Shown here piece after piece: positions 19,510 to 28,795 of a DNA stretch of 64,000 nucleotides; positions within the stretch are counted from its first letter, which is position 1, and every line of letters begins with the position of its first letter. Both the position numbers and the translations under genes were made by a program. Origin of the DNA: an uncultured Aquimarina sp. (GTDB taxonomy: Bacteria; Bacteroidota; Bacteroidia; Flavobacteriales; Flavobacteriaceae); NCBI RefSeq assembly GCF_947495315.1, contig NZ_CANLYD010000001.1:793040-857039 (forward strand). Direction: 5' to 3'. The notes under the pieces were generated by a model. It searched no databases and was not told the origin of the DNA. It was given only the letters and a program-made list of their open reading frames with translations.

Positions 19510-20298
19510 CTAAAGATATACATTAGAAATTAGTTGTTCTACTGTAGGATGATCATTTCCTCCAGCCGGCTCAATAGTTATGTTTAATGATGCTGCATTC
19601 TCAATATATTTCATTGTGATCATTTCCTGATTAGCAGAAATGACACCCATATCAATCATTTCTCCATTTACATCTGCCCACATCTGATAGGTTTTATCAT
19701 TCTTTAGTTTAGAAAGCCCTTTTGGATTAAGGATCACTTCTTTGTTCTGATGATTTACATAGGCTATAGCAGCTGAGTTAGGCGATTTTTCATTTCCTTT
19801 TAATAACAACTGTACAACCTCTGGTTTATTGATCGCTTGATACCATTTTTCAGTTTCCTTATAATTATCTTCTAAGTTTACGAGCCTATTTTGTAAGTCA
19901 TTGGTCTCTTTTTGTAATGTAATCATAGTACGTTCTGTATTTTTCCATTGGTTATACAACCAACCAGAACTCAATAAAAACAAAGCAGCAAGACTGGCGG
20001 CAATCGCAAAATTATAAGAGACTCTTTTTCTTTTTTGCGATGGAATTACTTTTTCTTTAGCAACCAGGTTAGAATTTTCCACTTCATTTAATATAGCTGT
20101 TTTGATATGAGTAGGAGGAGTAATTGCATTTTCGAATGCCATTTGCTCCATATCGTCTTCCATTTTACTGAAATACTCTCGCAACTCTTTATCCTTTTTA
20201 AGGATATTCTCTACTTCTGTAGATTGTTCCTCAGAAAGTTCACCTAATAGATATTGTTCTAGTATCCCTGTATCTTTTATCGTATTCCTATCCATCAT
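19510..20298 (-). CDS. Anti-sigma factor, RskA-like
   Basis: The 262-residue membrane protein has an N-terminal zinc-less anti-sigma region (LEQYLLGELSEEQ), one transmembrane helix at about 95-112, a short coiled coil (about 115-150) and a C-terminal anti-sigma-K domain (YQMWADVNGEMIDMGV; NITIEPAGGNDHPT). Its start overlaps the sigma factor stop by 4 bp, as usual for such pairs. Confidence 0.92.
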   Translation of the reverse strand: MMDRNTIKDTGILEQYLLGELSEEQSTEVENILKKDKELREYFSKMEDDMEQMAFENAITPPTHIKTAILNEVENSNLVAKEKVIPSQKRKRVSYNFAIAASLAALFLLSSGWLYNQWKNTERTMITLQKETNDLQNRLVNLEDNYKETEKWYQAINKPEVVQLLLKGNEKSPNSAAIAYVNHQNKEVILNPKGLSKLKNDKTYQMWADVNGEMIDMGVISANQEMITMKYIENAASLNITIEPAGGNDHPTVEQLISNVYL

Positions 20299-20849
20299 CT
20301 CATCATTTCAATAATAATCCATACTACAAGAAGTTCTTCTTTATAAGATTCTCTTAATTTTTTAAGAGCTTGTTTTATATAAGACTTAAATGTTCCCAAA
20401 GGAACATCCATTTCCTCATGCGCTTCTCTATGAGTGAGCCCATTAAAATATACAAGCTCTAAAGCTTTTTGGTGATGAGGTTCTAGTTTTTTTAAAGAAC
20501 CATCTAATTCTAAGGTGTCTTTTTCTGCTTCAGAAGTACTTCTATCTTTATATACACTTAAATCCTCATTTTGGATGAGGACGTTTTTTTTACGTAGAGA
20601 GTTTAACGTGATATTCCTTGCAATTCGATATGACCAGGTAAAAAACTTTCCTTTATCCGGATTATACGTATGCGATTTTTGCCAAATTTTCATAAATGTT
20701 TCTTGTAATAAATCCTGTGCTAAAGGTTCATCTTTGCACATTCTTAAAATTATCCCATAAAGTGCGCCAGAATAGAGATCATAAACCTTAGACAAGGCAT
20801 AAGAATCTTGATTCTGTAACTTCTTTATAAGTTCTAAATCGTCTTTCAT
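20295..20849 (-). CDS. ECF RNA polymerase sigma factor
   Basis: A 184-residue sigma-70 family ECF factor. Region 2 is at about 25-95 (LLQETFMKIWQKSHTYNPDKGKF, WSYRIARNITLN) and region 4 at about 120-170 (LVYFNGLTHREAHEEMDVPLGTFKSYI). It is paired with the RskA-like anti-sigma. The divergent fasciclin gene 122 bp away is a possible target, but no clear shared motif was seen. Confidence 0.95.
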   Translation of the reverse strand: MKDDLELIKKLQNQDSYALSKVYDLYSGALYGIILRMCKDEPLAQDLLQETFMKIWQKSHTYNPDKGKFFTWSYRIARNITLNSLRKKNVLIQNEDLSVYKDRSTSEAEKDTLELDGSLKKLEPHHQKALELVYFNGLTHREAHEEMDVPLGTFKSYIKQALKKLRESYKEELLVVWIIIEMMR

Positions 20850-20971
20850 TTAGTTATCGGCTTCTTCAAATTTAAAAAAAATCTCATCCAAACTCATCCA
20901 AATGAAACAAACATGTGTATATGAATATGAAAAGCGCGTTTAACAATGTTTAATAATTAAAAAATAAAATC

Positions 20972-21490
20972 ATGAAAAAACTAATTTTTATTGCCTCGAC
21001 TATTTTCTTATTTGTATTAGCTCAATCCACATTTGCACAATCAAAAAAGGATATTGTAGATGTAGCTGTATCAGTAGACGATTTTTCTACCTTAGTAACA
21101 GCGCTTAAAGCGGCAGATCTGGTTGGAGCACTAAAAGGAGATGGACCTTTTACCGTTTTTGCTCCTACCAATGGTGCTTTTGCTAAGATTGATTCAAAAA
21201 CCTTGAATTCTTTGTTAGAACCAGCCAACAAAAGTAAGTTAACTTCTATTCTAACCTACCATGTAGTATCAGGTAAAATTGATGCGGCTGCTGTTGTAAA
21301 AGCATTAAAAAGTGGAGGAGGAAAGACAGAGTTAACTACGTTAAGTGGTGCAAAACTAAAAGCCGTAAAGAAAGACGGTAAGATCTGGTTAAAAGATCAA
21401 AATGGAAATTATAGTCAAATTGTAAAGACTGATGTAATGGCTACAAACGGAGTGATTCATGTAATTGGTGATGTGGTGATGCCAAAGTAA
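20972..21490 (+). CDS. Secreted fasciclin-domain protein
   Basis: A 172-residue protein with a signal peptide (cleavage after STFAQ) and one FAS1 domain (GPFTVFAPTNGAFAKI; LTYHVVSGKI; DVMATNGVIHVIGDVVMP). FAS1 proteins act in adhesion or stress responses at the cell surface. It is transcribed away from the sigma/anti-sigma operon, a common arrangement for ECF-regulated FAS1 genes. Confidence 0.93.
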   Translation: MKKLIFIASTIFLFVLAQSTFAQSKKDIVDVAVSVDDFSTLVTALKAADLVGALKGDGPFTVFAPTNGAFAKIDSKTLNSLLEPANKSKLTSILTYHVVSGKIDAAAVVKALKSGGGKTELTTLSGAKLKAVKKDGKIWLKDQNGNYSQIVKTDVMATNGVIHVIGDVVMPK

Positions 21491-21510
21491 TAGTCATTAT
21501 ATTTTTTGTG

Positions 21511-21540
21511 AAGCGCCGTATTCATTACGGCGCTTATTTT
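21511..21540 (+). terminator. Rho-independent terminator of the fasciclin gene
   Basis: A perfect 10-bp stem AAGCGCCGTA / TACGGCGCTT with a five-base loop is followed by ATTTT. The rest of the gap to 21803 holds no gene that I can support. Confidence 0.85.
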
Positions 21541-21803
21541 AAAAAGCATATAGATAGTAACTTCTTAATGCTGTGATGATTGATCATCATAGTGTTCCTG
21601 TATCTTTTTAGTATGCAAATAGAGCCATTTAAATTTCCAGATTATTTTCAGATTCATTTACTAAAGCATTTCATTTCTCTTTATATTTTCTGAAATGAAT
21701 AGAACCGATACCTTCAACAATAGAAATGCATAGTGTAGATTCGGAATTTCGAGATATAATTAAATAGTAAAATGAGTTGTAAGTAACATAGAAGTAGGCT
21801 ATT

Positions 21804-22280
21804 CTACTCGTTATTTTCTGTTATAAGTTTTTTTATAAGTGAAATCTGTCCAAGATGGTAATAACTATGCTCAATGACACCTTCAATATTTCGTAAGTAG
21901 GTCCCATACTTTTGATCTACAAATATCTCATCCAATTTTTGATCACTCATTTTTTCTACTTGAAGAGCAAATTTTTTGGCGTTGCTTAAGAATTCGTTTA
22001 TGAGGTTTTTCCAATCAGTTTCAGATGTAATAGGTGGCATATCAAAACTAAACGTATCTTTAATTTCGAGTTTTCCTCCCGTAAAAACATTTAGAATCCC
22101 AGCGAGATAGTAATTGATATGATATGTGAGTATTGCAATGGTGTTTAGGGTTTCAATCTTTTGATTGGCTTGTAGCCAAGTCACACTTTCTATTTGTTGT
22201 TTATAGTTGGTGTTCGCAATCCAAGTTCCATTCAATAAAACTTCTCTTAATCGATTGGCAATAAGTTCACTTTTTGTCAT
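21804..22280 (-). CDS. DinB-family protein
   Basis: A 158-residue four-helix-bundle protein of the DinB/DUF1572 type. The metal-binding histidines are probably those in ILTYHINYYL and in EHSYYHLGQISLIKKL. The family includes thiol-dependent enzymes and stress proteins; the substrate here is unknown. It stands at the left edge of the cassette-like region. Confidence 0.85.
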   Translation of the reverse strand: MTKSELIANRLREVLLNGTWIANTNYKQQIESVTWLQANQKIETLNTIAILTYHINYYLAGILNVFTGGKLEIKDTFSFDMPPITSETDWKNLINEFLSNAKKFALQVEKMSDQKLDEIFVDQKYGTYLRNIEGVIEHSYYHLGQISLIKKLITENNE

Positions 22281-22403
22281 TATTAATTGGATTTAGTTTT
22301 ATAGTACTGAAAATACGATAAATCTACATTTCAGTTAAAGAAATTAGATGTTTCTCTTAATTGAATTAGTACTTTTCATAGGACAGGTTGTTGTATGTAG
22401 TTT

Positions 22404-22835
22404 TTATTTCTTTTCTATGGTTGAATCAAAACAAACCAATTCAACTACGTTCATTTCTGGATCGAGTAAATATATGGACCTCCATTGAATCCAGTTAAAA
22501 ACTCTTGTTTTAAATTGAATTTCATTCTTTTTAAGATCTTTTACAATAGATTCGTAATCAGATAAATCAATTTCCAATGCCAGATGATGAAGGCTCGATT
22601 TATTTATTTCAGGAGATTCTCGTATTTGTCCAAATTCAGTAGGGATTGAATTATCAAAGAGACCAAGAACTTGAGGATGGCCAGCAGTTCCGTCAGCAAT
22701 TTTAAAGAAAACATAATTTTCCTCTTGCGCGATTATTTCAAGACCAATAATATCCTTGTAAAACTGTTTAACGGTCTCGATATTATTAACTAACAAAATC
22801 ACCTCTCCGAGTCCTTTTATCTTATTTTTCAGCAT
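22404..22835 (-). CDS. VOC-family (glyoxalase/dioxygenase fold) protein
   Basis: A 143-residue vicinal-oxygen-chelate protein with two beta-alpha-beta-beta-beta modules (VILLVNNIETVKQFYKDIIG; LHHLALEI; IYLLDPEMNVVEL). The metal ligands are probably the His in LHHLALE and the Glu in NVVEL. Flanking 11-bp ends (GTTGTATGTAG at 22390, TTGCATATAAC at 22855) match at 8 of 11 positions as an inverted pair, so it may be the left-most, decayed cassette. Confidence 0.85.
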   Translation of the reverse strand: MLKNKIKGLGEVILLVNNIETVKQFYKDIIGLEIIAQEENYVFFKIADGTAGHPQVLGLFDNSIPTEFGQIRESPEINKSSLHHLALEIDLSDYESIVKDLKKNEIQFKTRVFNWIQWRSIYLLDPEMNVVELVCFDSTIEKK

Positions 22836-22862
22836 GATTTCGTCTGTTTTTAAATTGCATAT

Positions 22863-22992
22863 AACTTGTTAGTTTTTCATTAGTTACGGGAGATTATGTG
22901 ATTTGCTTCCGCAATACAATATAGTAAAATGCAAGAAAAAATCCCGCATTTAGTTAGCAAACCGCTATTAACTATGCGCTTTGTTGTCATTT
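22863..22992 (-). repeat. Degenerate attC-like site between VOC and TlpA genes
   Basis: The left arm TTAGTTACGGGA pairs loosely with the right arm TCCCGCATTTAGT. The element ends at a GTTGTCATTT core (22983-22992), whose inverted partner AAATGACAAA (9 of 10) lies beyond the next gene at 23925-23934. It is decayed compared with sites further right. Confidence 0.4.
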
Positions 22993-23047
22993 CGTTGATT
23001 TTTATTTTTCAGGTTTCATTTGGGTTGATTCTTTTGATTAAATATTA

Positions 23048-23902
23048 TTACTTTAAGTTATTAATAGTTTCAATTATGTTTTTAGAAAAATTTGTTTCCG
23101 CAGTATTATATCCTAAATGTTGTAATCTAATATTTTGTTCCTTATCTATTATAAGTAAGGTTGGTAATCCCACTTGCTGAAATTTTAGTAGTTTGTATAT
23201 TTCACTATTATAGTCATATGCAAACTGAAATTTATATTCAGAATTTTTTATAAATGCATTAAATTTTTCAGGCGTGTCACCACCTAAATCAGCATTTATA
23301 ATATAAAAAACTACATCATCCCTTTCTTTAAATACAGTTTGTATTTTATCTAATTCTTTAAGCTCTTGTATACAAGGCTTACACCAGGTTCCAAAGAAGT
23401 CTAAAACCAGGATTTTTCCTTTCAAAGCTTTAGAATTAACTACATTTCCTGACATTTCGTTAATTGAAAAGGAAGGAAGCTGTTCAAACCGTGTTTGAGT
23501 TAAACGATTTTGTAAGTCCTTAGGAATTATTTTTATTGCCATAAATAACATTGTAATTGTTAACAGCAATAGGGAAAGGATTATTTTTTGTTTATGATTT
23601 TTATAATGTAATCCTAAGAAAGTGGATGCAAAATATATTGGAACGAAGTACCATAATTCTAGAATCTCTACTAATACAAACATTATAAATAATATTAAAT
23701 ATATCATCGTAATTAGTATCAATAATAATAAATGCCGTTTCTTAAAATTGCTGTTAATTAAACCTGCCATAAAAAAGATGAAGGCTCCCAAAAACAGAAG
23801 TATTTGAAAGTTCATAGTAATTTTTAACATTACTATAACCATTATTAAGGTTGATGCGATTCCCGTTAAAAAAGGTTTAAGGTATTTTTTTAAAGTTGCC
23901 AT
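23048..23902 (-). CDS. Membrane-anchored TlpA/ResA-like thioredoxin
   Basis: The 284-residue protein has four N-terminal transmembrane helices (about 10-125), then a periplasm-facing thioredoxin domain from about 145 with the redox motif WCKPC (FFGTWCKPCIQEL) and the cis-Pro segment VGLPTLLII. It is probably a thiol-disulfide reductase at the envelope, as in cytochrome c maturation or similar roles. It has weak inverted ends typical of the cassettes around it. Confidence 0.9.
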   Translation of the reverse strand: MATLKKYLKPFLTGIASTLIMVIVMLKITMNFQILLFLGAFIFFMAGLINSNFKKRHLLLLILITMIYLILFIMFVLVEILELWYFVPIYFASTFLGLHYKNHKQKIILSLLLLTITMLFMAIKIIPKDLQNRLTQTRFEQLPSFSINEMSGNVVNSKALKGKILVLDFFGTWCKPCIQELKELDKIQTVFKERDDVVFYIINADLGGDTPEKFNAFIKNSEYKFQFAYDYNSEIYKLLKFQQVGLPTLLIIDKEQNIRLQHLGYNTAETNFSKNIIETINNLK

Positions 23903-23970
23903 TTAGAGTTGTTTTGTGATGCTAAAATGACAAATCAATTTTGAAAAAAGTATAGATACTTGTATTCAGA

Positions 23971-25020
23971 CTAACTTTTTTTTTCTCTAAATTGAGTCGG
24001 AGTTAATCCAGTGTGTTTTTTAAAAATAGAATTAAAAGTAGCTTTATTAGAAAAACCACAGTCGTACATGATTTCCTTGATGGGGTTGTTAGATTCTTGC
24101 AGATTTTGTTTTACTAATTCGAGCCTATAGTAATTTATGAAATCATAAAAATTTCTTTCATATTTTTTATTTATTATATGGGATAGATTCCTTGGAGAAA
24201 TCGATATTCTATCTGATAAATCTTGTAATGAGATATCGAACTCTAAGTAGGGCTTTTCATCTTCGATATAATTGTTAAGTTTATCTACGTATGAATTAAA
24301 TAGTTCTTCAGAAATTAAATACTCCTTTTGTTTTGTAGGTTTTACGTTCTCTTCTTTGAACCCTTTGAATAGATTTACTTGTTTTAATCCTAAATAATAA
24401 AAACAATTAATCAAAATTAGTGTCAAAGAAAAGATGATTAAAATTAAGTTATCCGTAATAAAATAAGATTGAAAATAGCTCTCTAAAAGCATAACACTAA
24501 TTATTATTAATTGTATATAAATCAATATTTCTAGCCAAAATAGACTAATGTTATAGAAAGAAGATTCGGTATTTTTTAATTGATTTCTGTATTTAAACAA
24601 AGTGTGTAATGCAATGCCTAGATAGACTGTGAAATGAATTGTAACTGCTAAACCTATAAGATTTATTTTGTCAAATACTTGATTGTGAAAAATAACCAAT
24701 CCAATTAAAGTGATTATGGCCGGAACAAAATGAATCCCAAACTTTTTATAATTGAAGGCTTCTAAAATTAAGCTTTTAGTATATAAATAATAAATTGGTC
24801 CATAGATAAGGCCAAAGAAAGGCCCTAAAAAAATCTGATTTATTAAACTATATTTTTCAAATATCATATAACTAAAATGAAAAATAAATAATAGACAAAT
24901 AGTAATCAGTACTTTGGCAAAAAGAGGTTTAGATTTTTTGTTAAAAAGTAGAGATAAAGCAAATATTAAAGATTGGTAGATTATTAAAACACCAATAATA
25001 TCTATTATATCTACTTTCAT
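23971..25020 (-). CDS. Membrane-bound AraC-family regulator
   Basis: A 349-residue protein with six or seven transmembrane helices in the first 215 residues and a C-terminal AraC HTH (ISPRNLSHIINKKYERNFYD; EIMYDCGFSNKATFNSIF; HTGLTPTQFR). This fusion type is common in Flavobacteriia and probably senses a membrane signal. No target is visible. Confidence 0.93.
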   Translation of the reverse strand: MKVDIIDIIGVLIIYQSLIFALSLLFNKKSKPLFAKVLITICLLFIFHFSYMIFEKYSLINQIFLGPFFGLIYGPIYYLYTKSLILEAFNYKKFGIHFVPAIITLIGLVIFHNQVFDKINLIGLAVTIHFTVYLGIALHTLFKYRNQLKNTESSFYNISLFWLEILIYIQLIIISVMLLESYFQSYFITDNLILIIFSLTLILINCFYYLGLKQVNLFKGFKEENVKPTKQKEYLISEELFNSYVDKLNNYIEDEKPYLEFDISLQDLSDRISISPRNLSHIINKKYERNFYDFINYYRLELVKQNLQESNNPIKEIMYDCGFSNKATFNSIFKKHTGLTPTQFREKKS

Positions 25021-25045
25021 TTTTTTTATTTGGTGTAAAATTCTT

Positions 25046-25176
25046 AACGGTCTTGTGTATGGTTAGCTACGGAATTATTGCAACTACTTTCCTTATCACA
25101 ATATACTTTATTTAAATAAAAAAACGGTTCAAGTTATTACTCAAACCGGTATTACTTATAAATCTTGTTGGCAATA
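25046..25176 (-). repeat. attC-like site bounding the NmrA operon cassette
   Basis: It opens with AACGG and a GTGTATGGTTAGCTACGG arm resembling sites at 32243 and 63330. It closes with the core GTTGGCAATA (25167-25176), whose perfect inverted copy lies 3.5 kb away at 28701-28710, beyond six genes. Confidence 0.65.
25118..25148 (-). terminator. Rho-independent terminator of the NmrA operon
   Basis: On the minus strand a 10-bp stem CGGTTTGAGT / ACTTGAACCG with two G-T pairs and an AATA loop is followed by TTTTTTATTT. It ends transcripts from the small glycine-zipper gene and lies inside the attC-like site. Confidence 0.8.
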
Positions 25177-25205
25177 GTTTAATTAAGATTTTGTGTTTTC
25201 AATTC

Positions 25206-25373
25206 CTATTTCTCATTCTCTTTTTTAACTCTAGTTCCAAGAGCAGCTCCAAGGACTAAACCAGCACCAGCTCCTAATGACAAACCAATTGAAATACTAT
25301 TCATCAAGATTCCAATGCAAAGTCCAATTCCCGCTCCAAAAACTAAGCTTAATGTTATATGTCTATTTTTCAT
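25206..25373 (-). CDS. Small glycine-zipper membrane protein (55 aa)
   Basis: A 55-residue ORF starting MKNRHITLSLVFGAGIG and ending TRVKKENEK. Two hydrophobic stretches rich in GxxxG spacing (GAGIGLCIGI; GLSLGAGAGLVLGAALG) indicate a membrane-inserted glycine zipper. It lies 23 bp after the NmrA-type gene, before the terminator, so it is the last gene of the operon. Function is unknown. Confidence 0.65.
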   Translation of the reverse strand: MKNRHITLSLVFGAGIGLCIGILMNSISIGLSLGAGAGLVLGAALGTRVKKENEK

Positions 25374-25396
25374 ATTTTGATTTTTAGATGTTTAAG

Positions 25397-26239
25397 TTAT
25401 AAACTCTGAGCAATTGACTGATTCCAAATGCCAGTTGCGGCAGTTTGCTTAGCGAAGGTTTCAAAATCTTTTGCAGGTCTACCTAGCACTTTGGCAACAT
25501 CATCAGAGACCTCTTGATTATCAGGGTTTCCTAATACTTCTTTAAATAAATAACCAAATAACCAAACGTAAGAATCAGGTAATCCTGCTTTTCGCATACC
25601 ATCCTTAAATTCGTCAATGGAAATAGGCACAAATTGAATCTGTTTATTAGAAGCTTCTGCCATAATTTCAACGACTTCCTTAAAGGTTCTTTTTTGAGGT
25701 CCTGTCACGGTTATGGTTTGTCCGTTATACATATCATCTATGATGACTTTGGAAACTACATCGGCTATATCATTTACATCGACAAACGGAATTTCAGCTT
25801 CAGGCATTGGAAGTGCAACAGTACCATTTAGTATAAATTCTAAAAATGCACCTTCACTAAAGTTTTGATTAAACCAAGACGCTCTAACTAGAGTATAGTT
25901 CAATCCAGAGTTAGCTACGATTTCCTCGCAAGCTTCAGCTTCAGTTTCCCCTTTGCCAGAGAGTAATACTACTTTTTCTAAACCAGCCTTTAAGGCTTTT
26001 TCTGTTAGTAATTTAATAGCATCTCTTGAACCAGGCACAGCTAAATCTGGATAATACACGATATAGGCTCTGTCCATATTTTTTAGAGCATTATCATAAG
26101 TATCAGGGTTTTTCCAGTCAAATACTGGATTTGTTTTTCTACCCACAACTCGTACGTTGTGTCCAGATTGTGTTAAATTTTCTGTAACTCGGCGACCTGT
26201 CTTTCCAGTTCCTCCGATAACTAAAATGTTGTTTTTCAT
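25397..26239 (-). CDS. NmrA-like NAD(P)-binding protein
   Basis: A 280-residue atypical short-chain dehydrogenase of the NmrA/QOR2 type. It has the N-terminal dinucleotide motif VIGGTGKTGRRV, RVVGRK for NADP phosphate, and TLVRASWFNQNF in place of a catalytic YxxxK. It probably acts as a redox sensor or quinone/azo-type reductase. It is part of a minus-strand run 27560-25206 with short gaps. Confidence 0.88.
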   Translation of the reverse strand: MKNNILVIGGTGKTGRRVTENLTQSGHNVRVVGRKTNPVFDWKNPDTYDNALKNMDRAYIVYYPDLAVPGSRDAIKLLTEKALKAGLEKVVLLSGKGETEAEACEEIVANSGLNYTLVRASWFNQNFSEGAFLEFILNGTVALPMPEAEIPFVDVNDIADVVSKVIIDDMYNGQTITVTGPQKRTFKEVVEIMAEASNKQIQFVPISIDEFKDGMRKAGLPDSYVWLFGYLFKEVLGNPDNQEVSDDVAKVLGRPAKDFETFAKQTAATGIWNQSIAQSL

Positions 26240-26251
26240 AATGTTTATATT

Positions 26252-26653
26252 TTATATTATTTGATTTTTTTTCTGAATTGATGTTTTGATATACCAATAC
26301 AGTACTACAATAGCTATAAACTCAAAACCGATAAGCCAAAAGCCTAAATCTGTAAAAAACTGATAGTATGTACCTCCATTTGGGATAATAAAAATGGGTA
26401 CTGTGATTAAAGCATCTAAGGCTACTGATGTTAAAAAGAAAGTTTGTCCGACCCAATATCCATGAGTGTCAATTTCTTTTTTGTAATACTGCCTGGCTCC
26501 GAGCCAAACTAAAGGTATTATTGAAATAAATAGTAGCATATTTGCTTGTTGTTCTGCATCTTCTAAAAAGGAAATATGGGAGGATAGCGTGTATAAACTC
26601 ACTCCAATAATCCAGATAATAATTCCAATACTAATAGCTCTTACTTGTTTCAT
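26252..26653 (-). CDS. DUF5367-like four-helix membrane protein
   Basis: A 133-residue protein with four predicted transmembrane helices and no soluble domain. It resembles small Bacteroidota DUF5367-type membrane proteins. It lies 12 bp upstream of the NmrA gene. Its function is unknown. Confidence 0.7.
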   Translation of the reverse strand: MKQVRAISIGIIIWIIGVSLYTLSSHISFLEDAEQQANMLLFISIIPLVWLGARQYYKKEIDTHGYWVGQTFFLTSVALDALITVPIFIIPNGGTYYQFFTDLGFWLIGFEFIAIVVLYWYIKTSIQKKNQII

Positions 26654-26704
26654 GATTGTTTGTTTTTTGATTAATTATTTGGTTATATAAGTTGAATAGT
26701 TAGC

Positions 26705-27199
26705 TTATTTTGAGTAGAGCATTCCTGTGATTAAAAGAATAAACGCACTAAATGATGTTAATGTTCGTATAGTGTGCCAACGATTCCAAGGGTTTTCAAA
26801 TCGTTGCCTTAAGTCCTTCAATTCTGATGTGGATAGATTTTCTAAAGTGGAGTTTTCTAAAATATCATTAAGTGGAACATTTTTAAATATTGTGATTAAA
26901 CCAATACCCATAAAAAATAGAATGGCAGCGATTAGAAACAACCAAAATATATTAGGATCTGCTTTTCTGTTTAAATAAACATTGAAAAATAATAGTACTA
27001 TTGGAGAAAAGAACACTATTAAAAAACTAGGATTTACGATTGCTCTATTCATAACCTGAAAAGATTTTAAAAATGATAAGTCATCTAACTTTCCAATACC
27101 AGGAGTAATAGCATTAGACCAAGTAAAGCAAAGTCCTGCTGTAAGACCAGTAAATAGTATACCAAGCATTAATATGATAAAATTTAATTTAAATTCCAT
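26705..27199 (-). CDS. DUF1772 (anthrone oxygenase-like) membrane protein
   Basis: A 164-residue membrane protein with four transmembrane helices, the family-typical GLTAGLCFTWSNAITPGIGKL segment and a C-terminal WNRWHTIRTLTSFSAFILL segment. The DUF1772 family includes anthrone oxygenases, although the bacterial members are mostly uncharacterised. Its start overlaps the end of the heme-binding gene by 11 bp, indicating translational coupling. Confidence 0.85.
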   Translation of the reverse strand: MEFKLNFIILMLGILFTGLTAGLCFTWSNAITPGIGKLDDLSFLKSFQVMNRAIVNPSFLIVFFSPIVLLFFNVYLNRKADPNIFWLFLIAAILFFMGIGLITIFKNVPLNDILENSTLENLSTSELKDLRQRFENPWNRWHTIRTLTSFSAFILLITGMLYSK

Positions 27200-27560
27200 T
27201 GGTTGAGGCTTTAGCGGATGATATCCAGGTTAATAATTCTTGATACTCTTTAGAGGTAAGTTTTATTTTTTTACCCTTAGGCATTCGTTTCTTTATAAAG
27301 ACTTGATTGTAGATATCATTAGCCCAAGGATTCATGTTTTCTAAAGTGAATACACGTCTTTTGTTTCGTTTGTAATGACAAACGTTGCATTTGTTTTCTA
27401 ATATTTGAAATGCTTTTACTCTAGAAGCTTTTAATGTATAGTTTGAAGCATATAATTCAGTTAGTTCGTTATACTCTTCAATGGATTCGTAAGTATTTAT
27501 TGAGTTAACTGCAAGTATTGCAAAAATTCCGATTATAAGTTTTACTAATGTTATCATCAT
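27189..27560 (-). CDS. Small exported heme-binding (CxxCH) protein
   Basis: A 123-residue protein with an N-terminal signal or anchor helix and one c-type heme motif, CNVCHYKRNKR, near residue 54, followed by MPKGKKIKLTSKEYQELLTWI. That layout matches the haem-binding domain family of Bacteroidota. It is the first gene of the operon with the DUF1772 and NmrA genes, suggesting a shared redox role. Confidence 0.82.
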   Translation of the reverse strand: MMITLVKLIIGIFAILAVNSINTYESIEEYNELTELYASNYTLKASRVKAFQILENKCNVCHYKRNKRRVFTLENMNPWANDIYNQVFIKKRMPKGKKIKLTSKEYQELLTWISSAKASTNGI

Positions 27561-27663
27561 TATATCGAGTTATTAATTTGATGATACAAAAGTGCGAAGT
27601 GATCAAATAAGATTTTTGACACTTAAAGACAACCTTTTGACATTTTGCGCCAAAACGGAATTT

Positions 27664-28653
27664 TTAACTATTTTTTCTAAATTCTGAAGGTGTTTGGTTG
27701 GTCCATTTCTTGAAAGCGCGATTAAATGCACTTTGTTCAGAAAACCCTGTTAAGAATGCAATTTCACCAATACTATGTGAATTATCACGTAACATATCCT
27801 TGGCAAGATGCTCTTGTGTTTTTTTTATTAAATCACGATAGGTGACACCAGCTTCAGAAAGTCTTCGGGTTAAGGTTCTATTACTCATGGCCAAGAGATC
27901 ACTTATTTCCTGAATTCCTGGTATACCAGTTGGAAGGCTATCTTTAATTAAAGATTCTACATCTCGTACAAATTTATTACCAGGTATTTTAATTCCTTTT
28001 GTATTTTCATCTACTTGCTGTAGCAAGTAACTATTGATACTGGCATCTGCTTTGGCAGTTCTTAAGTTTAAGTCTGACGTTTTATAACTTATAGAATAAT
28101 GAAGCTGGTTAAAGAGTATAGGACATTTAAAAGCAGCATTAAAGCTAGTTAAGTCATTAGGAGGGTTGTGTTTAAAACTAACTTGAATAGGATAGATGTC
28201 TTTTTCAGACATGGCTTGCAGTACTACCACTGTGGCAGACAAGCTGGCTTCCGTTGATAATTCCATTCCTCTTCTATGTGCTTCTCTATTGAGTAGCACG
28301 TGAGAAACATTTCCTTCTTCTTTGATTTGCCATACAAAGGTGTTTGAGAGTAGTTTAAAATAGCGTTCACTACGTTCAAAGATTTCTCCAACTTTTGAGC
28401 AAGTGCGCCAGGAAAGTCCTAAAACTCCATAATCCTCAATAATCATTTGCTGACCTACACGAACTCCAAATCCAGGACCAAGCTGATTGTCGAGTATCTC
28501 ATGTAATTCCAGAAATTCTTCTGCAGGAATTACCTGCAAATGTTCTGCTTCATCTATTGAAGTAGGCAAATCCATAAAATCATTTCTAGACATGCCTTCT
28601 GCGATGGCACAATTAAGCATCTTTAGATATAGGTTTATAGAAAAGTATTTCAT
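27664..28653 (-). CDS. AraC-family regulator with ArabBD-like sensor domain
   Basis: A 329-residue regulator. The N-terminal two thirds match the OruR/VirF-type arabinose-binding fold (EDYGVLGLSWRTCSKVGEIFERSERYF). The C-terminal HTH reads EIAFLTGFSEQSAFNRAFKKW. It lies 103 bp upstream of the heme/DUF1772/NmrA operon in the same direction and inside the same matched cassette ends, so it probably controls that operon. Confidence 0.92.
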   Translation of the reverse strand: MKYFSINLYLKMLNCAIAEGMSRNDFMDLPTSIDEAEHLQVIPAEEFLELHEILDNQLGPGFGVRVGQQMIIEDYGVLGLSWRTCSKVGEIFERSERYFKLLSNTFVWQIKEEGNVSHVLLNREAHRRGMELSTEASLSATVVVLQAMSEKDIYPIQVSFKHNPPNDLTSFNAAFKCPILFNQLHYSISYKTSDLNLRTAKADASINSYLLQQVDENTKGIKIPGNKFVRDVESLIKDSLPTGIPGIQEISDLLAMSNRTLTRRLSEAGVTYRDLIKKTQEHLAKDMLRDNSHSIGEIAFLTGFSEQSAFNRAFKKWTNQTPSEFRKNS

Positions 28654-28707
28654 TTTTACTTATAGAACTAAACGATAATAGGTTTTCAGTTTCTTTAAAT
28701 TATTGCC

Positions 28708-28787
28708 AACTGTCTCGGTTACACATAGTAGGCGATTTCAAGGCACTTCATATTAGCCCACAATATGTATAGCCAATGTTGGCAACT
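28708..28787 (-). repeat. attC-like site
   Basis: An 80-bp element. Its left core TATTGCCAAC (28701-28710) is the perfect inverted partner of 25167-25176. The right core is GTTGGCAACT (28778-28787). Arms share the GTCTCGG...TATAGCCA pattern of the larger site at 58618. Confidence 0.65.
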
Positions 28788-28795
28788 GGGTTTTA

